Below, piece by piece: positions 54,210-61,513 of a stretch of 64,000 nt of DNA. The notes beneath the pieces are model-generated. The model had not been told where the DNA came from, did not search any database, and saw nothing but the letters and a program-made list of their open reading frames with translations. Every line of letters begins with the position of its first letter. The first letter of the stretch is position 1. The DNA is from Bacteroidota bacterium. GTDB lineage: Bacteria > Bacteroidota > Bacteroidia > Sphingobacteriales > Sphingobacteriaceae. The DNA lies in NCBI GenBank assembly GCA_023450085.1, contig JAEXHI010000031.1, positions 372,001 through 436,000 on the forward strand, read 5' to 3'. Position numbers and translations under genes: made by a program.

Positions 54210-54439
54210 TTTGTCATTCAGACGTTAGGAGGAATCTCCTATTACAAAATGAATGAGATCCTTCGCTACGCTCTGGATGACAAAGATGAACGGACAATAC
54301 TAATGAACAATTGAACTAATGAACAAACCATCAATCTGCGGGAAAATCAGCAAAATCTGCGGGAGAAAAAAAACAATGAACCTAAACCAATGAGATCCTT
54401 CGTTGCACTCAGGATGACAAAAATGGATGGATAGCGCTA
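54210..54439. repeat. Composite intergenic repeat, copy I
   Basis: A hairpin block TTTGTCATTC ... GGATGACAAA with complementary ends is at 54210-54284. A TGAACAATTGAACTAATGAA block follows to about 54327. Then comes a CAATCTGCGGGAAAATCAGC block to about 54372. A second GAGATCCTTCG...GGATGACAAA half is at 54391-54421. Nothing coding seen. Together with 54440-54516 (more TGAAC variants) it fills the symporter leader. Confidence 0.6.
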
Positions 54440-54516
54440 AATAACCCAGTGAACTAATGAACAAATAAACCAATGCCCCAACCAACTAAAAAACTAAACA
54501 ACCAAAAAACCAATTA

Positions 54517-56193
54517 ATGAAAACCAATGTACTTGAACTAAAGGATTACATCGTATTTGCGGTGTACTTCGTTATCGTTGCGGCTTATGGGCTGTACATC
54601 TACCAAAAAAAGAAATCTGCCAAATCCGATTCCAAAGATTATTTCCTAGCCGAAGGCTCCCTTACCTGGTGGGCTATTGGTGCCTCCCTTATTGCCTCTA
54701 ACATTTCGGCCGAGCAATTTATTGGCATGAGCGGCTCAGGCTTTAAAATGGGATTGGCCATTGCCACTTACGAATGGATGGCCGCCGCTACCCTCATTAT
54801 TGTAGCCATCTTTTTTATCCCCGTATACCTCAAAAACAACATTGCCACCATGCCGCAGTTTCTGCATCAGCGTTACAATGGCACCGTAGCCATGATCATG
54901 GCCGTATTTTGGTTGTTGCTATATGTGGTGGTGAACCTTACCTCTATCCTTTACCTGGGAGCTTTGGCGGTAAGCAGTATATCGGGCTTTAGCATTGAGG
55001 CCTGTATGTATGCCATTGCCATTTTTGCCATTATTATTACCCTTGGCGGGATGAAGGTGATTGGCTACACCGACGTAATCCAAGTGTTTTTCCTTATTCT
55101 TGGTGGATTGGCCACTACTTATTTAGCACTCAATCTCGTATCTGATCACTATGGCACCAAAGGAATTTTAGAAGGATATAACCTCATGACTTCCAAAGCC
55201 TCGGAGCATTTCCACATGATCCTGAAACCTGATAACGAAAATTATATCGACTTGCCTGGTCTTTCGGTACTTATTGGCGGGATGTGGATTGTGAACCTGA
55301 ACTATTGGGGCTGCAACCAGTACATTACCCAAAGGGCCTTAGGTGCCGATTTAAATACCGCACGTGGTGGTTTGCTGTTTGCCGCTTTCCTTAAATTACT
55401 GATGCCTATTATTGTGGTGTTACCAGGTATTGCGGCTTATGTGCTTTATAAGGAAGGACATTTCCAAACCGAGATGGTGCATGATGGTTCGGTAAATCCC
55501 GACCGTGCTTACCCTGTATTGCTTAATTTATTGCCTGCGGGTTTAAAAGGACTTTCATTTGCGGCACTTACGGCAGCCGTGGTGGCTTCTCTAGCGGGCA
55601 AGGCCAATAGTATTGCCACCATTTTTACTTTAGATGTTTACCAAAAGGTATTTAACACCAAAGCTTCGGAAAAGAACCTCATCACTACAGGAAAAATCAC
55701 CATTGTAGCAGCCATGATTTTGGCAGTGCTCATTGCACCTCATTTGGGAATCGATAAAAAAGGTGGTTTCCAATACATTCAAGAGTACACGGGTTTTGTT
55801 TCGCCTGGTATTTTTGCCATGTTCATTTTAGGTTTTTTCTGGAAGAAGACCACTTCAAAAGCGGCACTATTTGCCACTATCGGTGGCTTTATCTTCTCCC
55901 TGTTCCTAAAGGTATTGCCTACCATTGCCGATCTTTCTTGGCTATCGCCAATGGGCTTTGCCATACCTAATGCGCAAGGTATTTACGAAATTCCATTTAT
56001 CGACCGCATGGGCTTTGTGTTCCTCTTCTGCGTGATTGGAATGTACATCATCAGCGTGATCGACAACCGCAGAGGTATTGCTCCTAAAGGTTTAGAAATT
56101 GATACGCAAATGTTCAAGACTTCTAAAAGCTTTGCCATTGGCACTATTGTGATACTGGCATTGCTCACCATTTTATATACGGTATATTGGTAG
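54517..56193 (+). CDS. Sodium:solute symporter (SSS family), probable sugar transporter
   Basis: A 558-residue inner membrane protein with about 14 membrane segments in the SSS arrangement. It starts LKDYIVFAVYFVIVAAYGLY, then has DYFLAEGSLTWWAIGASLIASNISAEQFIGMSG (quoted in parts), the family's conserved second-helix region with its Na+-site residues. NYWGCNQYITQRALGA and SLAGKANSIATIFTLDVY correspond to the later signature. A final helix is GTIVILALLTILYTVYW. It should import the monosaccharide or uronic acid released by the PUL enzymes. It is divergent from operon C across a 700-bp repeat-filled gap containing site C. A stem-loop terminator follows. Confidence 0.9.
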   Translation: MKTNVLELKDYIVFAVYFVIVAAYGLYIYQKKKSAKSDSKDYFLAEGSLTWWAIGASLIASNISAEQFIGMSGSGFKMGLAIATYEWMAAATLIIVAIFFIPVYLKNNIATMPQFLHQRYNGTVAMIMAVFWLLLYVVVNLTSILYLGALAVSSISGFSIEACMYAIAIFAIIITLGGMKVIGYTDVIQVFFLILGGLATTYLALNLVSDHYGTKGILEGYNLMTSKASEHFHMILKPDNENYIDLPGLSVLIGGMWIVNLNYWGCNQYITQRALGADLNTARGGLLFAAFLKLLMPIIVVLPGIAAYVLYKEGHFQTEMVHDGSVNPDRAYPVLLNLLPAGLKGLSFAALTAAVVASLAGKANSIATIFTLDVYQKVFNTKASEKNLITTGKITIVAAMILAVLIAPHLGIDKKGGFQYIQEYTGFVSPGIFAMFILGFFWKKTTSKAALFATIGGFIFSLFLKVLPTIADLSWLSPMGFAIPNAQGIYEIPFIDRMGFVFLFCVIGMYIISVIDNRRGIAPKGLEIDTQMFKTSKSFAIGTIVILALLTILYTVYW

Positions 56194-56211
56194 GCCTCTA
56201 CCCAAATTCCC

Positions 56212-56242
56212 AAGCCCTTTAGTTCACGCTAAGGGGCTTTTT
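56212..56242 (+). terminator. Rho-independent terminator of the symporter gene
   Basis: AAGCCCTTTAG (56212-56222) pairs with CTAAGGGGCTT (56229-56239), followed by a short T-run (TTT). It lies 19 bp after the stop codon. Confidence 0.75.
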
Positions 56243-56300
56243 AGATTAACGACCTTATGCCCTTGGCATTCTCTTATTCATAAAAGGTTGAAAATTTGTC

Positions 56301-56449
56301 GCTATAGGCAGGAAGGCATTTACCATAGGTTGACGGCGTCCTGCTATTGGCAGCGAGACGTTTACCATAGGTTGACAGCCTCCGCTATCGGCAGCAAGGC
56401 GTTTACCTTAGGTTGACGGCCTCCCGCCATCGGCAGCGAGGTATTTACC
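56301..56449. repeat. 42-bp tandem repeat, 3.5 copies
   Basis: Units begin at 56301, 56343, 56384 and 56426 (the last is partial). The unit reads GCTATYGGCAGCGAGGCGTT then TACCATAGGTTGACGGCCTCC, with about 80-90% identity between copies. No open frame or start is maintained through it. Confidence 0.8.
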
Positions 56450-56497
56450 TAAACACATGATTTCAGCTTGCGATATTATTCATTATGCTCCTTGCCT

Positions 56498-56701
56498 GTC
56501 ATTCCGAGCATACTGTTTGCCCCGATACTTCGAGGGGGAATCTCCAATAATGGTGCTAAGGAGATCCTTCGCTACCGAATAGTCGGTACAAGTTGCGCTC
56601 TGGATGACAAAGATGAACGGACAGTGAACTAATGAACAATTGAACTAATGAACAAAACATCAATCTGCGGAAAAATCAGCGTAATCTGCGGGAGAAAAAA
56701 T
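56498..56701. repeat. Composite intergenic repeat, copy II
   Basis: This has the same order as copy I: CTGTCATTCCGAGC ... GGATGACAAAG hairpin block (with an extra insert ACCGAATAGTCGGT, itself a small palindrome near 56574-56587), TGAACAATTGAACTAATGAA block, then CAATCTGCGG block. The rest of the gap (56702-57193) holds a GGGATTAG-like stretch, a lone CTGCGG block near 56768-56805 and copy III. Confidence 0.55.
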
Positions 56702-56904
56702 AGTGACTAGGGGTTAGGGACTAGGAGCTAGGAATTAGTGGTTAGTACCTGTAAAGCTTACCATTATTAATCTGCGGAAAAATCTGCGCAATCTGTAGGA
56801 GAATAAACTAAGGATTAAAGAATTTAGATTTTCTAATTGATGGGGTTAGCATATCATAACTGATTGACAATAGCAGGTTTACAGGAACTATATTTCTTTC
56901 CTTT

Positions 56905-57140
56905 TTGTCATTCCGACGTTAGGAGGAATCTCCTATTACAAAACCTATGAGATCCTTCGTTGCACTCTGGATGACAAAGATGAACGGACAGTGAACTAAT
57001 GAACAATTGAACTAATGAACAGAACATCAATCTGCGGGAAAATCAGCCCAATCTGCAGGAGAAAAAACAATGAGATCCTTCGCTAAACTCAGGATGACAA
57101 AGATGAACGAACAATGAACTAATAACCCAGTGAACAAATA
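56905..57140. repeat. Composite intergenic repeat, copy III
   Basis: The hairpin block TTTGTCATTCC ... GGATGACAAAG is at 56905-56979. The TGAAC block runs to about 57020, the CTGCGG block to about 57066, and a further GAGATCCTTCG...GGATGACAAAG half with TGAAC units to 57140. It is nearly identical to copy I over the first 100 bases. Confidence 0.6.
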
Positions 57141-57166
57141 CCCAAAATCAACTCCAAATTAATTCC

Positions 57167-57174
57167 TAACTTTG
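57167..57174 (+). promoter_or_regulatory. -7 box of the LysE gene
   Basis: TAACTTTG matches TAnnTTTG, 19 bp before the ATG, so the leader is short. No convincing -33 element was seen. Confidence 0.4.
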
Positions 57175-57193
57175 GGTTCATATCCTCATTCCC

Positions 57194-57829
57194 ATGATCC
57201 CTTTTCACGAACTCCTATTTTTTGCTTTGGCCGCTTTGGTATTGGTCATTAGCCCTGGGCCAAACATGATCTATTTAATATCCAGAACCATTACCCAAGG
57301 CAGAAAAGCAGGCTTAACCTCCCTTGCAGGGGTTATTTGTGGGTTTTTATTTCACATTTTAATGGTATCCTTTGGCCTTACTGCCATTTTATTTGCGGTA
57401 CCTTTTGCCTATACCTTTTTAAAAACACTAGGCGTGATCTATCTTTTATACTTGGCCTACCAAGCCATTAAACCCAATAGCAAAAACATTTTTGAGGTAG
57501 ACCAAAACCTTAAAATTGACCAACCCCGCAAGCTATTTACCGTGGGCTTTTTAACCAATGTGTTGAACCCCAAAGTGGCGGTATTTTATTTATCCTTTTT
57601 CCCGCAGTTTATTAAACCCGCTTACGGCTCTATTTTTAGCCAAAGCCTAATGCTTGGCTTTACACAGGTATTGGTGAGCTTTAGCATTAATTTTTTGATA
57701 GTGCTCAGTGCCGCCAAAGCCGCTAGCTTTTTTGCCAATAATCCCCTTTGGGTAAAGGTGCAAAAATGGTTTATGGCCAGTATACTTGCCTTTTTAGCGG
57801 TTAAAATGGCGTTAACCAAGGCGAAATAA
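57194..57829 (+). CDS. LysE family translocator
   Basis: A 211-residue inner membrane protein with six hydrophobic helices. The family signature is near the N-terminus, VLVISPGPNMIYLISRTITQ (helix 1 to loop), followed by GRKAGLTSLAGVICG. A second conserved region reads FTVGFLTNVLNPKVAVFYLS. These features belong to LysE/RhtB exporters, which remove amino acids such as lysine, threonine or homoserine lactone-like compounds in exchange for protons. The exact substrate cannot be assigned. It is a single gene with a -7 box at 57167. The next gene starts 79 bp later on the same strand with its own -7 box. Confidence 0.88.
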   Translation: MIPFHELLFFALAALVLVISPGPNMIYLISRTITQGRKAGLTSLAGVICGFLFHILMVSFGLTAILFAVPFAYTFLKTLGVIYLLYLAYQAIKPNSKNIFEVDQNLKIDQPRKLFTVGFLTNVLNPKVAVFYLSFFPQFIKPAYGSIFSQSLMLGFTQVLVSFSINFLIVLSAAKAASFFANNPLWVKVQKWFMASILAFLAVKMALTKAK

Positions 57830-57890
57830 ATTTCACCACTTCCAAAAAACGTTTGAGGCTTGTGCCAGTAATGATATTGGTCTTAATTTC

Positions 57891-57898
57891 TATATTTG
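57891..57898 (+). promoter_or_regulatory. -7 box of the TauE gene
   Basis: TATATTTG ends 10 bp before the ATG at 57909, so the transcript would carry almost no leader. Confidence 0.4.
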
Positions 57899-57908
57899 AT
57901 AGACTTGT

Positions 57909-58661
57909 ATGGAACCCCTAGTACTATTATTTTTTATCGGATTAATTGCAGGGGCCTTAAATGCGGCCGCTGGCGGAGGTTCCTTTATTACCTTTCCTGC
58001 CCTCGTATATGCAGGTGTGCCGCCAGTTTCAGCTAATGCTTCCAGCACCGTGGCACTTTTCCCAGCCAGTTTGGCCAGTGCTTGGGAGTTTCGAGAACAT
58101 ATTCGCCCCTTTCCTAAGGTATCAATGTTGGCGATGGTTGTACTGACATTATTAGGTGGTGCAACAGGAGCTTTTTTATTGTTAAATACTTCGTCAAATG
58201 GTTTCAACCAAATTGTTCCTTGGCTCCTATTATTGGGTTCTATAGCTTTTGCCTTCGGGAAAAAAGCAGGGGAATACCTTCGTAGCCAATTTCACATTGG
58301 TAGTGGCATTGTACTTTCAGGTCAATTCCTTTTGGGCATTTACGGTGGTTATTTTGGTGGCGCTGTTGGCATCATGATGATGGCTGTGTGGAGCCTATTT
58401 GGCCTTTCAGATATCAAGGTAATTAATGCCAACAAAACCTTGTTTGTGGGTGTAGCCAACCTTATTGCAGTGATATTGTTCATCATTGCGGGAAAAGTGG
58501 CATGGGCCGAAACATTTACGCTACTTTCGGCAACGGTATGTGGAGGGTACTTTGGTGCAAAGTACACCAAACGTTTAAATCCACAACATTTAAGAACGGG
58601 AATTATCATCGTTAACTTCATCATTACCTTTCTATTCTTTTTGAAAACATACTTAAGCTAA
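57909..58661 (+). CDS. TauE/SafE family (sulfite exporter-like) membrane protein
   Basis: A 250-residue inner membrane protein with eight predicted helices. The N-terminus has the typical repeat half, LLFFIGLIAGALNAAAGGG followed by SFITFPALVYAGVPP and ANASSTVALFPASLA. The second half repeats the pattern with LLGIYGGYFGGAVGIMMMAV and NANKTLFVGVANLIAVILF. The GGG and GG-G-G motifs are the family hallmark. Members export sulfite, sulfoacetate or related anions, or have unknown substrates. The context (LysE exporter upstream, small lipoprotein downstream) gives no hint. Confidence 0.88.
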   Translation: MEPLVLLFFIGLIAGALNAAAGGGSFITFPALVYAGVPPVSANASSTVALFPASLASAWEFREHIRPFPKVSMLAMVVLTLLGGATGAFLLLNTSSNGFNQIVPWLLLLGSIAFAFGKKAGEYLRSQFHIGSGIVLSGQFLLGIYGGYFGGAVGIMMMAVWSLFGLSDIKVINANKTLFVGVANLIAVILFIIAGKVAWAETFTLLSATVCGGYFGAKYTKRLNPQHLRTGIIIVNFIITFLFFLKTYLS

Positions 58662-58866
58662 TACGCCATTAGTTTGGTTAGCAATCATTTAAAGGTCAAT
58701 TCTTGAATGCTGATCACAACAAACAACGGAATAATGGCTTCTACCAAGCACAAACATGGTAAATTAACCACATTTATACGACTAAATCATTACCTAATAC
58801 GTCATCGAAAAAATGTACTGTTTCCTTAAAATTCATATATTAGAGCACTGAACAAACGCTAATTTC

Positions 58867-59451
58867 ATGAAAAAAATAATTCTCTCGATAGCAGTAGCGC
58901 TTTTAGCTTTTGCGATCACTTCTTGTAAAGACAAAAAAGCAGCAGACATTGAAAAAATGACGGCCTCAATTAACAAATTTATTGATGACGGTCTTTTTAA
59001 AGAAAATATTACTACAACTTTGAAAGAGGTTAAATTCTTGTCGATAGATACCTTAAATGAAAATACTTTGGATACACTTCGTCTCCTTAAAAACCAAGAA
59101 AAAATTGAAGGTTTTCTAAACAACGCAAAACAATATCATGCTTTAATTAAAAATGAGATATCTCAAATGGAGTTACAGAGGTCTCTAGGTTGGACAAGTA
59201 TGCTTAATACTACAAAAAGAGATTATGAAGAGCATAAAGAAAAAGCAAAAGAGCTATTAGATTCCGTTAGTAAATATGAAATGGTTAATGAAAAAATTCA
59301 AACCAAAATAAAAGCTAACAAAACACCTAAAGCTATTTATGAAATGAAAATGTTTTTGAAGCTTACCATGAAAAAAGGAAACGAAAGCCATAATATGTTG
59401 GATACAGCTTACTATCATTTTAACCAAGCACTGGAAAGAATAAACAACTAA
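58867..59451 (+). CDS. Small hypothetical lipoprotein
   Basis: A 194-residue protein with a lipoprotein signal (MKKIILSIAVALLAFAITSC, Cys20). The mature part is almost entirely charged, Lys-rich helix (for example EHKEKAKELLDSVSKYE and IQTKIKANKTPKAIYEMKMF), likely forming a helical bundle or coiled coil in the periplasm. No known domain recognised. Base composition is more AT-rich than its neighbours. It stands alone in a gap between TauE (205 bp upstream) and the sigma gene, and has no clear TAnnTTTG box. Confidence 0.7.
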   Translation: MKKIILSIAVALLAFAITSCKDKKAADIEKMTASINKFIDDGLFKENITTTLKEVKFLSIDTLNENTLDTLRLLKNQEKIEGFLNNAKQYHALIKNEISQMELQRSLGWTSMLNTTKRDYEEHKEKAKELLDSVSKYEMVNEKIQTKIKANKTPKAIYEMKMFLKLTMKKGNESHNMLDTAYYHFNQALERINN

Positions 59452-59543
59452 TTCAACTTGTATTCGGTATGATCACCATACCACTCTATAACAATAGTTG
59501 CTGATCACAACAACCAATGGAATAACTTCATCACCTTGCAAAA

Positions 59544-59576
59544 AAACCTCGCAGGTTTTAAAAACCTGTGAGGTTT
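59544..59576. repeat. CCTCGCAGG/CCTGTGAGG palindrome
   Basis: AAACCTCGCAGGTTTT then AAAACCTGTGAGGTTT, a member of the palindrome family at 14838, 19403-19465 and 21380. It lies between the lipoprotein end and the second sigma gene, where it could terminate the former. Confidence 0.6.
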
Positions 59577-59630
59577 AAGCTAACCATACTACCCGTCAAT
59601 TTGATAACAATAAGTTAATATCACACTGTC

Positions 59631-59638
59631 TATCTTTG
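59631..59638 (+). promoter_or_regulatory. -7 box of the second sigma/FecR/receptor operon
   Basis: TATCTTTG, 25 bp before the sigma ATG, is identical to the octamer in front of the other sigma gene (19337-19344). Confidence 0.45.
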
Positions 59639-59663
59639 GGGAGAAAAATTCCGCCATCCATTC

Positions 59664-60245
59664 ATGAACGAGCAGATCGAACAGCAAGTGAAAGCCTGGT
59701 CAAAGGGCAATGATCGTGCCTTCCGAGCAATTTTCGATTATTTTAGGCCTAGGCTTTTAGCCGCAACCCTTCGTCATGTAGCTCATAAAGAAACTGCCGA
59801 AGAATTGGTGATGAATGCCCTACTCAAAATTTGGCAGCTCCGTTCCAAGGTAGAAGACATCAACGATTTGGAGAACTACATCTTTGGGATGATGCGTCAA
59901 CAAATTGCAGGACACCTGCGTAAAAAAATTGCTCAAACCGTTTCCATTAGCGATGTTCCTTTGGACGAACTGGGCGCCACTGCCCTGCCCGAACTATCGT
60001 ACCGCGAAATTGCCGAACGTTACCAAGCTGCCCTCGACAAATTACCTCCGCAGCGCAAAAAAATCTTCCTCATGAGCCGCGAAGAAGCTTTGGGCAATGC
60101 CGAAATTGCTCGCCAAACCCAACTGTCGGTACATACGGTAAACAATCACATCAAAGCCTCGTTAAAAATCATTAAAAACGAGTTTCAAGACCATCCAGAG
60201 GCTATTACTTTTATGCTGGCCCTTACGCCAACGGTTCTTTCTTGA
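59664..60245 (+). CDS. ECF RNA polymerase sigma-70 factor
   Basis: A 193-residue sigma factor. Region 2 covers about 15-80 (FRAIFDYFRPRLLAATLRHV, EELVMNALLKIWQLR) and region 4 about 120-175 (LPPQRKKIFLMSREEALGNA, then EIARQTQLSVHTVNNHIKAS). It is FecI-like, of the same kind as the protein at 18650-19267 but clearly diverged, so the two trios are not recent duplicates. A FecR gene follows after 129 bp and a TonB receptor after that. The expected role is to transcribe the receptor operon when its ligand is sensed. Confidence 0.9.
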   Translation: MNEQIEQQVKAWSKGNDRAFRAIFDYFRPRLLAATLRHVAHKETAEELVMNALLKIWQLRSKVEDINDLENYIFGMMRQQIAGHLRKKIAQTVSISDVPLDELGATALPELSYREIAERYQAALDKLPPQRKKIFLMSREEALGNAEIARQTQLSVHTVNNHIKASLKIIKNEFQDHPEAITFMLALTPTVLS

Positions 60246-60374
60246 GCTTAAAAAGCCCCTGCTTTTGTTAAGGATTTATTAAGCAAACATTAAATTTCAT
60301 TTGTGCTTAGCCATGGTCTACGCAGGCAACATTGTTTATGGTAAGAAGCCCTAAAAAGGCATAAATACCCAACA

Positions 60375-61370
60375 ATGACGGAGATACAAAGACCATCTAA
60401 AAAAGTACTGATTGCTTATTTTAAAGAGGAAAGCAAAGCCACCGAAAAAACTTTGATTGAGCTTTATCTGGCACTGGATGTTGACCATGAGTTTGTGCAA
60501 CAATGCCTACAAGAAGCTTGGACAGCAAAATACTGGCAAACTTCACAACTCCCTGCCGATGTAGAACCACAAGACATTGCTTGGCAAAACTTTTTATCGC
60601 AAAAAGCACCAACCAAACACCAACCAAAAATATGGAGGTATGCCGCAGCGGCGATACTATTATTGAGCTTTGGCCTAGGCTTACATTTGTATCAACAAAA
60701 TGCCATTAACCAAGCTACTAAAATGGCGCAGTTATATTCCTATAAAAGGTATGAAGCGCCATTGGGCAAATTGACCAAACTGATCCTAGCTGATAGCAGT
60801 ACGGTAACCATGTTCCCAGGTTCCAGTCTTGACCTGCCTAAAGATTTTAACCAGCAAAACAGACACATACAACTGAAAGGAAGGGCCTATTTTGAAGTGA
60901 CACACAACCCCCAAAAACCTTTTTACGTAAGCAGCGGCCAATTACAGACCCGTGTATTGGGAACCAGTTTTGAGGTAGCTACCCAAAAAGATGGCCAACA
61001 ACAAAAAGTAATTCTACATACTGGAAAAATAGCGGTGGCCTATGCTCGCCAAGCCCTAGCCGTGCTTAAGCCAAACCAACAATTTGAGGTAAACCAAGCA
61101 GGCAAATTTAGCATTAGCCAAGTAAGTGCCGAACAGCTCACCAGCTGGACCAAAGAACAATTGAGCTATCACCAAGTACCGTTAAGTAGCATTTGTGCCG
61201 AGCTAGGCCAGTGGTATGGTGTAAACATCATCATTAAGAAACCTGCCACAGGTGATAAAAAGCTCACGGCAAGCTTTACCAGAAAACCTTTAAACACGGT
61301 AATGGATATCCTAGCAATGACTGGAAATTTCCATTATCAAATCAACAACAATACCATCACTATTTATTAA
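60375..61370 (+). CDS. FecR family anti-sigma factor
   Basis: A 331-residue protein. A cytoplasmic N-terminus (about 1-88) is followed by a membrane span near 90-110 (IWRYAAAAILLLSFGLGLHLY). The periplasmic FecR domain has KLTKLILADSSTVTMFPGSS, IQLKGRAYFEVTHNPQKPFY and TRVLGTSFEVAT. The C-terminal DUF4974-like domain reads YHQVPLSSICAELGQWYGVN and ASFTRKPLNTVMDILAMTG. It is located between the sigma gene and the receptor in the standard order and would hold the sigma factor until the receptor transmits a signal. The 143-bp gap to the receptor contains a stem-loop at 61408-61432. Confidence 0.88.
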   Translation: MTEIQRPSKKVLIAYFKEESKATEKTLIELYLALDVDHEFVQQCLQEAWTAKYWQTSQLPADVEPQDIAWQNFLSQKAPTKHQPKIWRYAAAAILLLSFGLGLHLYQQNAINQATKMAQLYSYKRYEAPLGKLTKLILADSSTVTMFPGSSLDLPKDFNQQNRHIQLKGRAYFEVTHNPQKPFYVSSGQLQTRVLGTSFEVATQKDGQQQKVILHTGKIAVAYARQALAVLKPNQQFEVNQAGKFSISQVSAEQLTSWTKEQLSYHQVPLSSICAELGQWYGVNIIIKKPATGDKKLTASFTRKPLNTVMDILAMTGNFHYQINNNTITIY

Positions 61371-61407
61371 GAAAGGAGCCTTACGAAACAGCATTAATAT
61401 CAAAAAA

Positions 61408-61432
61408 GCCGTCCATGATAACCATGGACGGC
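61408..61432 (-). terminator. Perfect stem-loop with T-tract on the minus strand
   Basis: GCCGTCCATG (61408-61417) pairs with CATGGACGGC (61423-61432) around ATAAC. On the plus strand it is preceded by six A, so a minus-strand transcript would see a GC stem plus U6, a classic terminator. On the plus strand it is an mRNA hairpin between fecR and the receptor. No minus-strand gene nearby needs it. Confidence 0.55.
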
Positions 61433-61513
61433 CTGGCAAACCTAATTGATTGAGCCCAATTAGCTGCCATGGAACCAAACAGGACACATACCCATTTAAT
61501 TACCAATACAAAC

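Noticed and set aside
54146..56748. Telomere-like GGGATTAG stretches (54146-54192 and 56704-56748)
   Set aside because: Degenerate low-complexity runs inside a circular-type bacterial context. No sign of a replicon end.
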